Positions 54,980-63,923 of a stretch of DNA of 64,000 nt are shown one piece after another. Source of the DNA: Lentzea nigeriaca. Lineage in GTDB: Bacteria > Actinomycetota > Actinomycetes > Mycobacteriales > Pseudonocardiaceae. A program made the position numbers and the translations under genes. Under the pieces are notes generated by a model that saw nothing but the letters and a program-made list of their open reading frames with translations, made no database searches and was not told where the DNA came from. The stretch covers positions 83,603 to 147,602 of the forward strand of contig NZ_JAFBCX010000017.1 of NCBI RefSeq assembly GCF_016907955.1, written 5' to 3'. How positions within the stretch are numbered: the first letter of the stretch is position 1; every line of letters starts with the position of its first letter.

Positions 54980-55971
54980 CAGGAGGCCAGCCCTGCGATC
55001 ATGACCGCCTTGATCGTGTGCAGACGGTTCTCGGCCTGGTCGAAGACGACCGAGTTGGGCGAGTTGAAGACCTCGTCGGTGACTTCTGCTCCGTCCAGCC
55101 CGTACTGGTCGTGCACTCGACGGCCGACGGTCGTGGTGCGGTCGTGGATGGACGGCAGGCAATGCAGGAACTTCGTGTTCGGGTTGCCAGTGGCCTTCAT
55201 CAGTTCAGCGGTGACACGGTAGGGCGTCAGGAGCGGGACTCGGCTGTCCCACGCTTCCTGGGAGTCGCCCATGCTGACCCAGACGTCGGTGTAGATGAAG
55301 TCGACGCCGCGGACGGCCTGGTCGGGGTCGTCGGTGACGAGGACGCGGGCGCCAGTCGCAATGGCGAGCTCGCGTGCCTTGTCGATCACGTCGGCCGGTG
55401 GCTGCAACGAGGTGGGGGCGGCGATGCGGACGTCCATGCCGAGCAACGCGCCGGTGATGAGAAGCGAGCGGGCCACGTTGTTGTGGCCGTCGCCGACGAA
55501 AGCGAAGCTGATCTCCTCGACCGGGCCGCCGTGGTTCTCGACCATGGTCAGCACGTCGGCGAGCATCTGGGTCGGGTGCCAGGAGTCGGTGAGGCCGTTC
55601 CAGACCGGGACGCCGGCGTGGTCGGCGAGCTCCTCGACGGTGTCCTGGGCGAAGCCGCGGAACTCGATCCCGTCGAACATGCGGCCGAGGACCTTGGCGG
55701 TGTCCGGAATGGACTCCTCGCGGCCCATGTGGGAGCCGGTGGGGTCGAGGTAGGTGACGTGGGCGCCCTGGTCGTGGGCGGCGACTTCGAAGGCGCAGCG
55801 GGTGCGGGTGGAGCTCTTCTCGAAGACCAGGGCGATGTTCTTGCCGGTGAGCAGCGGGTGTTCGGTGCCGGATGCCTTGGCGCGCTTGAGGCCGCGGGCT
55901 TGGGAGACGAGGTCGAGGAACCTGTCCCTGGTGAGGTCGAGTTCCTTCAGCAACGAGCCGGGGTGTCGCAT
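54979..55971 (-). CDS. arcB: Ornithine carbamoyltransferase (catabolic)
   Basis: The 330-residue protein contains the carbamoyl-phosphate loop SSTRTR at residues 53-58, SHMGREES near 80 and HPTQMLADVLT near 135. It also has FVGDGHNNVARS near 160 and HCLPSIHD near 268. In this operon it works in the catabolic direction, splitting citrulline into ornithine and carbamoyl phosphate for carbamate kinase. The ATG start is 13 bases downstream of the arginine deiminase stop. Confidence 0.95.
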   Translation of the reverse strand: MRHPGSLLKELDLTRDRFLDLVSQARGLKRAKASGTEHPLLTGKNIALVFEKSSTRTRCAFEVAAHDQGAHVTYLDPTGSHMGREESIPDTAKVLGRMFDGIEFRGFAQDTVEELADHAGVPVWNGLTDSWHPTQMLADVLTMVENHGGPVEEISFAFVGDGHNNVARSLLITGALLGMDVRIAAPTSLQPPADVIDKARELAIATGARVLVTDDPDQAVRGVDFIYTDVWVSMGDSQEAWDSRVPLLTPYRVTAELMKATGNPNTKFLHCLPSIHDRTTTVGRRVHDQYGLDGAEVTDEVFNSPNSVVFDQAENRLHTIKAVMIAGLAS

Positions 55972-55984
55972 CGAAGTGGTCCTT

Positions 55985-57229
55985 TCAGATGCCGTCGCGC
56001 TGGATCGGACAGGTCATGCAGCGGGCGCCGCCCCGGCCGCGGCCGAGTTCGTTGCCGGGGATGGAGATGACCTCGATGCCGTGATCGGCGAGCATGGTGT
56101 TGGTGACGGTGTTGCGCTCATAGCCGACGACGACGCCGGGTGCGAGAGCGAGGAAGTTGTTGGCGTCGTCCCACTGTTCGCGTTCGGCGGCGCTGGCGTC
56201 CTCAGCGGCGCACAGCACGCGGAGTCGGTCGAGGCCGAGCTGGTCCGCGATCACCTGGAACACCGAGTCACGTTCCTCGACGTGCAGACCGGCCGAGGCG
56301 TGTTCCACGACCTCCAACGGGTCTGCCGGAGTGATCAGCCACGTGCGCAGCTGCACGGGATCCAGTTCCGGATAACGGATGAACGTGGCCTGGTCGAGCA
56401 TCGTCATGACCGTGTCGAGGTGCATCAGCGCGTGCGAGCGCGGCAGGCCGACGGCGATGACCGAGGTGGCCTGGCCGGTGCGGAACAGTTCCCGCGCAAG
56501 GATTTCCACTCCCATCGGGGTGGTCCGCTCCCCCATGCCGATCAGCACGGTGCCGCGGCCGAGGACGAGGATGTCGCCGCCTTCCAGCGTGGCGGGCTGG
56601 TGGTTGGCGTCGTCGGCGCCGTAGTAGGTCGGGAACGTCGCGTCGGCGAACAACGGGTGGAAGCGGTAGACGGCTTGGCAGTGCAGGGATTCGCGGCGGC
56701 GGGCGGGCTTGGCCATCGGGTTGACGGTCACGCCGCCGTAGACCCACGCCGAGCTGTCGCGCGGGAACAGTGTGTTCGGCAGCGGTGGCAGCACGAAGTC
56801 GTCGAGGCCGAGTGAGCTCCACCGAAGGCTGTGCACGCCGAGTGGAGACAGGTCGGCGCGGGTGACGCCGCCGACGAGCAGTTCGGCGAGTTGCAGGGCG
56901 TCGATCTTCTCGGCGAACTCGCGCACGGGGCGCACGAGCGTGGGGCCGAGGAGTTCCGGCGTGCAGACGCGGTCGAGGACGAACGCGCGAGCTTCCGGCA
57001 GTGCCAGGGTCTCCGCGAGCAGAGTGCCGGTGTGGTGCACGGTGACGCGACGGGCGCGCAGGGCGTCGGTGAAGTGGTCGTGTTCCTCGCGGGCCTTCGA
57101 GGCCCACAGGACGTCGTCGAAGAGCAGTTCGCCGCAGTTGCGCGGGGTGAGGCGGGACAGCTCCAGGCCCGGCCGGTGGACGATGACCTGGCGGAGCGTG
57201 CCGACTTCGGAATGGACGCCGAGGGTCAT
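55985..57229 (-). CDS. arcA: Arginine deiminase
   Basis: The 414-residue protein begins LGVHSEVGTLRQVIVHRPG. It has FPRDSSAWVYGGVTVNPM near residue 155 and LEGGDILVLG near 215, and the catalytic His is in MHLDTVMTML near 265. The catalytic Cys is in the C-terminal GGARCMTCP. It converts arginine to citrulline and ammonia. The ATG overlaps the stop of arcD (ATGA). Confidence 0.96.
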   Translation of the reverse strand: MTLGVHSEVGTLRQVIVHRPGLELSRLTPRNCGELLFDDVLWASKAREEHDHFTDALRARRVTVHHTGTLLAETLALPEARAFVLDRVCTPELLGPTLVRPVREFAEKIDALQLAELLVGGVTRADLSPLGVHSLRWSSLGLDDFVLPPLPNTLFPRDSSAWVYGGVTVNPMAKPARRRESLHCQAVYRFHPLFADATFPTYYGADDANHQPATLEGGDILVLGRGTVLIGMGERTTPMGVEILARELFRTGQATSVIAVGLPRSHALMHLDTVMTMLDQATFIRYPELDPVQLRTWLITPADPLEVVEHASAGLHVEERDSVFQVIADQLGLDRLRVLCAAEDASAAEREQWDDANNFLALAPGVVVGYERNTVTNTMLADHGIEVISIPGNELGRGRGGARCMTCPIQRDGI

Positions 57230-58599
57230 GACCTCGCCTCGCCGTACTCGCCCCTGCCGACCTTGAGCCAAAGGTAGAGCGGCACGCCCAGCAACAGGCA
57301 GACAGCTCCGTAGTAGACGGCCTGGTAGCCGCTGCCGGCCAGGGCCCAGAAGGAGAAGACGAGGGCGAGGACCGAGACGACGCCGTCGCGGAGCAGGTGC
57401 GGCCATTCGGCCTTGCGGCCGCGGACCAGCAGCCAGAAGAGCTGGGCGGCGGCGCTGAACAGGTACGGGACGACCGCGGTGAACACCGACAGCAGCACGA
57501 GCGTGGTGAAGACCTGGTCGAAGCTCGTGTAGCTGACGATCACCAGCGCCGAGGCGAGGATGGTGGAGCTGACGATGCCGAAGCTGGGGATGTCGCCTCG
57601 GGTGCGCAGGAACGCCACCGGGAACAGCTTGTCCTTCGCGGCGGCCATGGGCATCTCGCCGACGATCAGGGTCCAGCCGATCAGGCAACCGATCCCGGAC
57701 ACGACCGCCGCGATCGCGATGGCCTGGCCCGCCCACTGGCCGCCGAAGATGGCGTTGGCCGCGTCGGTGAACGGGGCCTTGGTCTCCCGCAGCGCGCTGT
57801 TGGGCACGGTGCCGAAGACGGTGAGCGTGCCGAGGATGTAGATGACCGCGCAGCCGATGGTGCCGAGCACGGTGGCGCGGCCGACGTTGCGCTCAGGATC
57901 GCGAACCCGACCGGCGGCGACGGAGGCGGTCTCGATGCCGATGTAGCTGAACAACGCGATCGCGGCAGCTGCCGTAATGGCGCCGCCGATCGAGGTGCCG
58001 CTGGCGTTGAACGCGCCGAAGTTCGCGGACTTCACGAAGAACACTCCGACAATTGCCATGAACAGCAGCGGCACGATCTTCAGCACGGTGAAGACGATCT
58101 GCGTGACGGCCATGCTCCGCAGACCGGACAGGTTGACCAGAGCGGGGATCCACAGACCCGCCAGTGCGATCGCGATCGACCAGCCGACCTGGTGCTGGGT
58201 GTTCACGAAGACCTCGACGTAGCCGACGAGCGCCACGACGATCGCGGCGTTGCCGGCCCAGGCGGTGATCCAGTAGCACCAGGCGTTGAGGAACCCGGCG
58301 AACTCACCGAACGCGTCCCGCGCGTACACATAAGGGCCGCCGGAGCCCGCGATCCGCTTGGACAGCGCGCCGAACGCGAGCGCGAGAGCCAGTGCACCGA
58401 TCGTGACCAGCACGAACGCCACGAGGCTGACCGGTCCGAACGGCGCGAGCGCCGCGGGCAAGCCGAATACACCCGTCCCGATGACGGAACCGACCACCAG
58501 CGCGATCGCGGTGGGCAGCCCGAACCTGGAGGGTTTCGGCGTATTGCCGCCGGGGTCAGGCCGCGTCGCGGCGGCCGGTCCTGAGATGTCTGTGCTCAC
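57226..58599 (-). CDS. arcD: Arginine/ornithine antiporter-type APC transporter
   Basis: The 457-residue protein has twelve likely membrane helices. The APC start VVGSVIGTGVFGLPAALA is near residue 35, GSGGPYVYARDAFGEFAGFLNAW near 85 and ALFSYIGIETASV near 215. These match the ArcD/AdiC/LysP-type antiporters. Position 5' to arcA, arcB and arcC indicates exchange of arginine for ornithine (or citrulline). The GTG start has GGGAGC upstream, with two DosR-like boxes further up. Confidence 0.9.
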   Translation of the reverse strand: MSTDISGPAAATRPDPGGNTPKPSRFGLPTAIALVVGSVIGTGVFGLPAALAPFGPVSLVAFVLVTIGALALALAFGALSKRIAGSGGPYVYARDAFGEFAGFLNAWCYWITAWAGNAAIVVALVGYVEVFVNTQHQVGWSIAIALAGLWIPALVNLSGLRSMAVTQIVFTVLKIVPLLFMAIVGVFFVKSANFGAFNASGTSIGGAITAAAAIALFSYIGIETASVAAGRVRDPERNVGRATVLGTIGCAVIYILGTLTVFGTVPNSALRETKAPFTDAANAIFGGQWAGQAIAIAAVVSGIGCLIGWTLIVGEMPMAAAKDKLFPVAFLRTRGDIPSFGIVSSTILASALVIVSYTSFDQVFTTLVLLSVFTAVVPYLFSAAAQLFWLLVRGRKAEWPHLLRDGVVSVLALVFSFWALAGSGYQAVYYGAVCLLLGVPLYLWLKVGRGEYGEARS

Positions 58600-58689
58600 G
58601 ACGCGCTCCCAACTCCGATGTGGACTTTGCTGTGAGCAGCCTGCGCTCGGCGCTTGCGCGGTCCCACCGACTCATGACTTGTCGGTGCC

Positions 58690-58726
58690 GGGAACTTGGT
58701 CCTCTTCCGCCCGGGACCCCGGTCTC
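58690..58726. promoter_or_regulatory. Tandem DosR-like boxes upstream of arcDABC
   Basis: GGGAA-CTTG-GTCCT (58690) and GGGAC-CCCG-GTCTC (58713) start exactly 23 bp apart, 91-127 bases before the arcD GTG. The first is a 9/10 match to GGGAC-N4-GTCCC arms except for its last bases. Confidence 0.62.
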
Positions 58727-58896
58727 TGCACACCGCGAGACCGCGCGAGAAGCCAAGGCCCGAGATCAAGGACACGACCGACGCGATCGTGCGCGTCAAC
58801 GCAGTCACCATCACCACGGGACTCTTCGACACGGCGTACGAGGTGTTCGAGAGCGCCGGCGACGGCGGAGCGCTGAAAGTGGTTCTGCGGGCTTGA
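58696..58896 (+). pseudogene. Zinc alcohol dehydrogenase with a large internal deletion
   Basis: The frame has EKPRPEIKDTTDAIVRVNAVTI, the N-terminal strand pair of AdhP/threonine-dehydrogenase-like enzymes just before the zinc-binding C-G-T-D-L-H. It jumps at once to FDTAYEVFESAGDGGALKVVLRA, the extreme C-terminus. About 280 residues including both zinc sites and the NAD fold are missing, in frame. The start overlaps the arc promoter boxes. Confidence 0.6.
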
Positions 58897-58938
58897 GAAA
58901 CCGAGAGGTACCGGGTGAAGCCAACGCTTTTCTTGTGC

Positions 58939-59154
58939 TCATGCCCTTCTCCCCCAGCGGAAGTAGGCGAGTGGCCCGGCGAAGTTCACCAGGATCGCCA
59001 GCGCCCACCACCCCTTGCGTCCGCGCACGAACTCGCGCGGCCGCAACGCCAGGTCGGTCCACGCCGCAGCGGCCAACAGCACCTGCACGACGCCCATGGT
59101 CACCAAGGTCCTGCGCTGCGCCTCGGTGAGCTCGCTCCACCGTCGTCTCGCCAT
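58939..59154 (-). CDS. PLDc_N-type small membrane protein
   Basis: The 71-residue protein has two hydrophobic segments (residues 15-33 and 48-66), with WWALAILVNFAGPLAYFRWGR at the end. This is the conserved signature of the phospholipase-D-nuclease N-terminal-like small membrane proteins. Function is unknown. It begins 2 bases after the CBS protein and is the last gene of that operon. Confidence 0.75.
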   Translation of the reverse strand: MARRRWSELTEAQRRTLVTMGVVQVLLAAAAWTDLALRPREFVRGRKGWWALAILVNFAGPLAYFRWGRRA

Positions 59155-59156
59155 GA

Positions 59157-59768
59157 TCAGATCCGTTCGGGTGTGGTGATGCGCACGTCGGTCACGCCGG
59201 CGACCGCACGGGCCAGCACCTCGGCCACGTGCCGGTCGGTCGCATCGTCCATCATGTCCACAATGGACACTTGCCCGCCCCTCACCTCAACCTGCCACCG
59301 GTGCGAAGCGCCCAGCACGCCGAGTCGGTGGCGGATCTCCGCCTCCATGACCCGGTCGTCCCGGCTGATCGAACGCAGCATGTCCCGCCGGGTCACGATG
59401 CCGACGAGACGGCCCTCGCGCACGACCGGGACGCTGCGCACGCCGTGGTCGAGCATCAGTTCGGCGACCTCCGCGAGGTCGGTGTTCGGGGTGACCGTCA
59501 CCGTCGGCCTCGTCATCACCTGGGCCACCACGTCACCGGGCGCGTGCCGGGGCACGGGCGGTTCGCCGTGCACCAGCCACCGGGGGTCCTGCGGCAGCCG
59601 GTCACGCAGCAGTTCGGCCTCGCTCACCACACCGACGAACGTTCCTGTGGCGTCGACCACGGGCACTGCGGTGAAGCCGCGTTCGGCCAGCAGCCGGGCG
59701 GCGTCACGGGCGCCCGTGTCCGGGCTGACCACCACCACGTCGGTCGTCATCACGTCTCGAGTCCTCAT
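59157..59768 (-). CDS. CBS-pair protein with BON-like C-terminus
   Basis: The 203-residue protein has CBS motifs near residues 5-58 and 78-132, with VGVVSEAELL and VGIVTRRDMLRS. A shorter C-terminal alpha/beta segment (VEVRGGQVSIVDMM, then HVAEVLARAVAGVTDV) looks like a shortened BON domain. It resembles the adjacent CBS-BON protein but is clearly diverged. GGAG lies 10 bases before the ATG at 59768, 14 bases after the upstream stop. Confidence 0.85.
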   Translation of the reverse strand: MRTRDVMTTDVVVVSPDTGARDAARLLAERGFTAVPVVDATGTFVGVVSEAELLRDRLPQDPRWLVHGEPPVPRHAPGDVVAQVMTRPTVTVTPNTDLAEVAELMLDHGVRSVPVVREGRLVGIVTRRDMLRSISRDDRVMEAEIRHRLGVLGASHRWQVEVRGGQVSIVDMMDDATDRHVAEVLARAVAGVTDVRITTPERI

Positions 59769-59782
59769 GTGCGTGCGCTCCT

Positions 59783-60469
59783 TCAACCGAAGATCTCGGT
59801 CTGACGGGGGTGCGTCGTGTCGTTCCACTCCGGCAGCAACCGGTTCTGCAGGTCGACGACGCCGGGCAACGACCGGACGAGGTGATCGGCGATGTCGATC
59901 TCGCTCTGCCGTTCGAGCCGTCCCTGCAACGTCACCACGCCGTCAGTCACCTCGACGTCGACGGTGTCCGGGTCGACCCACAGCGTGCGGCCGAGGATCT
60001 CGTCCCGGATCGTCGTGCGCAGCTCGTCGTCCTCGCGCAGGTAGAGCTTGAGCACGTCACGGCGCGACAACACGCCGACGAGCGCACCGTCTCCGTCGAT
60101 CACGAAGAGCCTGCGGACACCGGCCGCAGCGAGCTCCCTGGCTGCCGCGCTGACTGAGGTGTTCGGCGAGACGCTCTTGACCGGGCTGGTCATCACGTCC
60201 CTGGCGGTCAGCCCCGCGGCCTGCTCCCACCGGTGCTTGGTGTCGCGTCCGGCGAACAGGCCGGGTGCCTCGGCGGTGCCACCGCGGAACTCCTCCTTCG
60301 GCAGCAGGTCGGCCTCCGACACGACGCCGACGGGGTAGCCGCCGTCGAGCACGGGAACAGCGCTGATGCCGTTCTCCTCCAGCAACTCCACCAGGTCCTT
60401 GAACGAGGACTCGACGTCTGCGCTGATCACCTCCCGCGTCATCAGCGAGGAAACAGTCGGTTCACGCAT
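59783..60469 (-). CDS. CBS-pair plus BON domain protein (copy 2)
   Basis: The 228-residue protein is the same length as copy 1 (34730-35416) and shares long blocks, including VGVVSEADLLPKEEFRGGT, VRRLFV and LVGVLSRRD. The C-terminal BON domain is near residues 158-220. It probably senses adenine nucleotides at the membrane. GGAGGG precedes the ATG. It opens the CBS-BON, CBS, PLDc_N operon and is divergent from the nitroreductase, with two boxes between them. Confidence 0.88.
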   Translation of the reverse strand: MREPTVSSLMTREVISADVESSFKDLVELLEENGISAVPVLDGGYPVGVVSEADLLPKEEFRGGTAEAPGLFAGRDTKHRWEQAAGLTARDVMTSPVKSVSPNTSVSAAARELAAAGVRRLFVIDGDGALVGVLSRRDVLKLYLREDDELRTTIRDEILGRTLWVDPDTVDVEVTDGVVTLQGRLERQSEIDIADHLVRSLPGVVDLQNRLLPEWNDTTHPRQTEIFG

Positions 60470-60560
60470 GACACACCCTCCGGTGATCCGTTCGTTCACG
60501 TGCGTCCCAGCGTTGTCGAGCACAAGGCGGCAGCACACGTGCCAAAGGCGGCACCGCACG

Positions 60561-60597
60561 GGGACAGCGGTCCCGGTTCGCAGGGGACCTAGGCCCC
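60561..60597. promoter_or_regulatory. Tandem DosR-like boxes between CBS-BON copy 2 and acg-ppsA
   Basis: GGGAC-AGCG-GTCCC (60561) is a perfect dyad and GGGAC-CTAG-GCCCC (60584) is nearly so; starts are 23 bp apart. They lie 64-100 bases upstream of the nitroreductase ATG and 92-128 bases upstream of the divergent CBS-BON gene. This is the best example of the motif in the window. Confidence 0.7.
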
Positions 60598-60660
60598 TCA
60601 CCCCCACCCCGCGGCGCTGCGAGGTTTGAGTGTGGAACTGGAGACCTGGAGGTGAGCCGG

Positions 60661-61656
60661 ATGAACCGCGGTCAGCCGGACGAGAACACCGTGCGGGCGG
60701 CGGTCGCGCTCGCCTGCCGCGCGCCGTCGGTGCACAACTCCCAGCCGTGGCGCTGGGAACTCGGCAGGCACAGCCTGCACCTGTATGCCGATCGCACGCG
60801 CAGCCTGCCCGCGATCGACCCGCTGGGCGCCGACCTGATCATCAGCTGCGGTGCCGCGCTGCACCACCTGCGAGTGGGCCTGGCGGCGCTCGGGTGGCGC
60901 GCGGTCGTGCACCGCCTGCCGAACCCCGGACAGCCCGACCACCTCGCGGCGATCGAGTTCGAGGCACGCGAACCCAACGAGGCGCACGTCGCGCTCGCGG
61001 CCGCGATTCCACGCAGGCGCACGGATCGCCGCGCGTTCTCCTCCTGGGCGGTTCCTCAGGGGATCACCGCGCAGCTCGTGGCCTGTGCGCTGGCGGAAGG
61101 TGTCGAGGCGCAGGAGGTGGTTGGCCGCGCACGGGACGAACTGCTCATGGCCATCGCCACGGCCGCGACCGCCCAGGAGGCCGATCCGGCGTACCGCGAC
61201 GAGATCCGCAAGTGGACCGGTGTCCATCCGGGCGCCTCGTCGGGTGTGCCCGCGGCCAACATCCCGGCCGGCTCTCGGCAGTACGGCAACCTCCAGATGC
61301 GCGAGTTCGCACCGGGTGAGCTGCTGCAGACCGACCGCCGGCTGCTCAGCGAGGACGCCGGATCCCTGATCGTGCTCAGCACCTCGTCCGACGACCAGCT
61401 GTCCCGGCTGCGCGCGGGCGAAGCGACGAGCGCCGTCCTGCTGGAGGCCACGTCGGCCGGCCTCGCGTGCTGCCCGCTCAGCCAGCCGCTGGAGGTCGTG
61501 GAGACCAAGGAGCTCGTGCGCGACCACGTGCTGGGCGGCTCGACATGTCCACAGCTCGTCATCCGGGTCGGCTGGGCCGGCTTCAACGCCGATCCGCTGC
61601 CTGCCACGCCTCGCCGGCCCGTCATCGACGTCCTCACCCCGCAGGAGCGGCCATGA
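60661..61656 (+). CDS. Acg-type nitroreductase family protein
   Basis: The 331-residue protein has ACRAPSVHNSQPWRWEL near residue 18, the FMN-site start typical of the Acg (Rv2032/Rv3131) family. It carries two nitroreductase-like halves and PRRRTDRRAF near 118. Acg proteins are among the most strongly DosR-induced genes in mycobacteria. They are thought to sequester flavin rather than reduce nitro compounds. TGGAGGTGAG precedes the ATG at 60661. Its stop overlaps the PEP synthase start. Confidence 0.9.
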   Translation: MNRGQPDENTVRAAVALACRAPSVHNSQPWRWELGRHSLHLYADRTRSLPAIDPLGADLIISCGAALHHLRVGLAALGWRAVVHRLPNPGQPDHLAAIEFEAREPNEAHVALAAAIPRRRTDRRAFSSWAVPQGITAQLVACALAEGVEAQEVVGRARDELLMAIATAATAQEADPAYRDEIRKWTGVHPGASSGVPAANIPAGSRQYGNLQMREFAPGELLQTDRRLLSEDAGSLIVLSTSSDDQLSRLRAGEATSAVLLEATSAGLACCPLSQPLEVVETKELVRDHVLGGSTCPQLVIRVGWAGFNADPLPATPRRPVIDVLTPQERP

Positions 61657-63899
61657 GCAGCTACATCCGCGACTTCAGCAGCCTCGGCAAGAACGACACG
61701 GACATAGCCGGCGGAAAGGGGGCGAACCTCGGCGAATGCACCCGTGCGGGACTGCCCGTGCCGCCCGGTTTCGTCGTGACCGCCGAGGCGTTCCTGAACT
61801 CGATGAGCCAGGTCCGCGACGACCTCGCCACCGAGCTCGCGATCGCGCTCGACCGGGCGACCTCTCCCGAACGGCTCGCGGAGTCCGCCGAGCGAATGCG
61901 GGAGCTCGTGCGCAAGGCGGGTGTCTGCGATGACGTTCGGCACGAGGTGCTGCAGGCCTACCGCGAACTCGGCCAGGACGAGTCCGTCGCCGTGCGCTCC
62001 TCGGCCACATCGGAAGACACCGCCGGAGCTTCGTTCGCCGGAATGAACAGCACGTTCACCAACACCCGAGGTGCGCATGCCCTGCTGGACCGGCTGCTGG
62101 ACTGCTGGGTGTCGCTGTTCGGCACGCGCTCGGTCGCCTACCGCGCGGAGCAGGGCATCACCGACGAACCCGCGATCGCCGTCGTGGTGCAGCGGATGGT
62201 GAACTCCGAACGGTCCGGCGTCATGTTCACCGCCGACCCGTCCTCCGGTGACCGCGACAAGTTGCTCGTCGAGGCGTCCTTCGGACTGGGCGAGGTGGTG
62301 GTGAGCGGCTCGGTCGAGCCGGACACCTACGTGCTGCGCCGCAATGGCGACTCCCTGTCTGTTGTGGACACTCGGGTCGGCCGCAAGTCCCACAAGATCG
62401 TGCGCGGTCCGGACGGAGCCGACCAGCGGATCGACCTCACGACCGAGGAATCCCACGCCCAGGTCCTCACCGAGGCCGAGGCGATCGCGATCGGACAGCT
62501 CGGGGTGCGCGTGCAGCGCCATTACGGCGAACCGCAGGACACCGAGTGGGCGATCGCCGACGGCAAGACCTGGCTCGTGCAGTCGCGGCCCATCACCACG
62601 CTGCCCGATGCCACCGTGACGCTCGACGGTCCCCTGGTCGCCGGTCTGGCCGCCTCTCCCGGCATCGCGTCCGGACGGGTCCGGGTGCTGCGCTCCCCCG
62701 ATGAGGGTGCACGACTGCGTGACGGCGAGGTCCTCGTCGCCGAGATGACGAACCCCGACTGGGTGCCCACGATGCGCCGCGCGTCCGCGGTGGTCACCGA
62801 CGGCGGCGGCATCACCTGTCACGCCGCGATCGTGGCCCGCGAGCTACGCGTCCCGTGCGTGGTCGGCACTGGTTCGGCGACCATGGTTCTCAAGGAAGGG
62901 CAGCAGGTCACCGTGGACGGCAGCGCGGGTGAGGTGCGCGCCGGCTCGGCACCGATCACGACCGCGCAGCGGATCGTCGCTCCTGCCATGCCGTCCACCG
63001 AAGCCCTCGGCACGCGGGTGTACGTCAACCTCGCCCTGCCCGAACACGCGGCCGAGGTGGCCGCGATGCCGGTCGACGGCGTCGGCCTGCTCCGAGCGGA
63101 GTTCATGCTGACCGAGGCACTCGGCGCCGAACACCCCCGCCGGTTCCTCGCCCAGCACGGCACCGAAGACTTCCTCAACGCGATGACGTCCGCTCTGCTG
63201 CAGATCACCCACGCGTTCGCGCCGCGGCCCGTCGTCTACCGCACGATGGACTTCCGCACCAACGAGTTCCGCGAGCTCAAGGGCGGCGACAAGTTCGAGA
63301 AGCACGAGCACAACCCGATGATCGGCTACCGCGGCTGCTACCGGTACGTCGACGACCCGATGCTGTTCAGCCTCGAACTCGAAGCACTCGCTCGGGTGCG
63401 GGAGCAGACGCCGAACCTGCACCTGATGATCCCGTTCGTCCGCACCAAGTGGGAGCTCGACGCCTGCCTGGAGCACATCGACCGCAGCCCACTCGGCCGC
63501 CAGCGCGGACTGCACCGCTGGGTCATGGCCGAAGTGCCCTCAGTGGCGTACTGGATCCCCGAGTACGCCCGGTCCGGCATCGACGGGGTGTCCATCGGCA
63601 GCAACGACCTCACCCAGCTCATGCTCGGCGTCGACCGCGACTCCGAACTCTGCGCGGACCTGTTCGACGAGTCCGACCCCGCCGTGCTCGACATGATCGG
63701 CCGCATCGTCGGCGCCGCTCGCGACGCCGGCATCACCTCGTCGCTGTGCGGCCAGGCACCGTCCAACAAACCCGAGTTCGCCGAAAAGCTCGTCGAGTTC
63801 GGCATCACCTCGATCTCGGTCAACCCCGACGCCGTTCCCGCGGCACGAGCGGCCATCGGGTCCGCCGAACGCCGGCTCCTGCTGCGCAACCACCGCTGA
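61653..63899 (+). CDS. ppsA: Phosphoenolpyruvate synthase
   Basis: The 748-residue protein has the full three-part layout. The ATP-grasp domain has GGKGANLGECTRAGLPVPPGF near residue 22 and AVRSSATSEDTAGASFAGM near 112. The phosphohistidine domain has DGGGITCHAAI near 388, and the PEP-binding domain has GSNDLTQLMLGVDRD near 650 and SLCGQAPS near 700. It makes PEP from pyruvate and ATP, or works in reverse to give ATP. The ATG overlaps the Acg stop (ATGA). Confidence 0.93.
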   Translation: MSSYIRDFSSLGKNDTDIAGGKGANLGECTRAGLPVPPGFVVTAEAFLNSMSQVRDDLATELAIALDRATSPERLAESAERMRELVRKAGVCDDVRHEVLQAYRELGQDESVAVRSSATSEDTAGASFAGMNSTFTNTRGAHALLDRLLDCWVSLFGTRSVAYRAEQGITDEPAIAVVVQRMVNSERSGVMFTADPSSGDRDKLLVEASFGLGEVVVSGSVEPDTYVLRRNGDSLSVVDTRVGRKSHKIVRGPDGADQRIDLTTEESHAQVLTEAEAIAIGQLGVRVQRHYGEPQDTEWAIADGKTWLVQSRPITTLPDATVTLDGPLVAGLAASPGIASGRVRVLRSPDEGARLRDGEVLVAEMTNPDWVPTMRRASAVVTDGGGITCHAAIVARELRVPCVVGTGSATMVLKEGQQVTVDGSAGEVRAGSAPITTAQRIVAPAMPSTEALGTRVYVNLALPEHAAEVAAMPVDGVGLLRAEFMLTEALGAEHPRRFLAQHGTEDFLNAMTSALLQITHAFAPRPVVYRTMDFRTNEFRELKGGDKFEKHEHNPMIGYRGCYRYVDDPMLFSLELEALARVREQTPNLHLMIPFVRTKWELDACLEHIDRSPLGRQRGLHRWVMAEVPSVAYWIPEYARSGIDGVSIGSNDLTQLMLGVDRDSELCADLFDESDPAVLDMIGRIVGAARDAGITSSLCGQAPSNKPEFAEKLVEFGITSISVNPDAVPAARAAIGSAERRLLLRNHR

Positions 63900-63923
63900 C
63901 CACCTGGAGTTTCAATGATCAGG

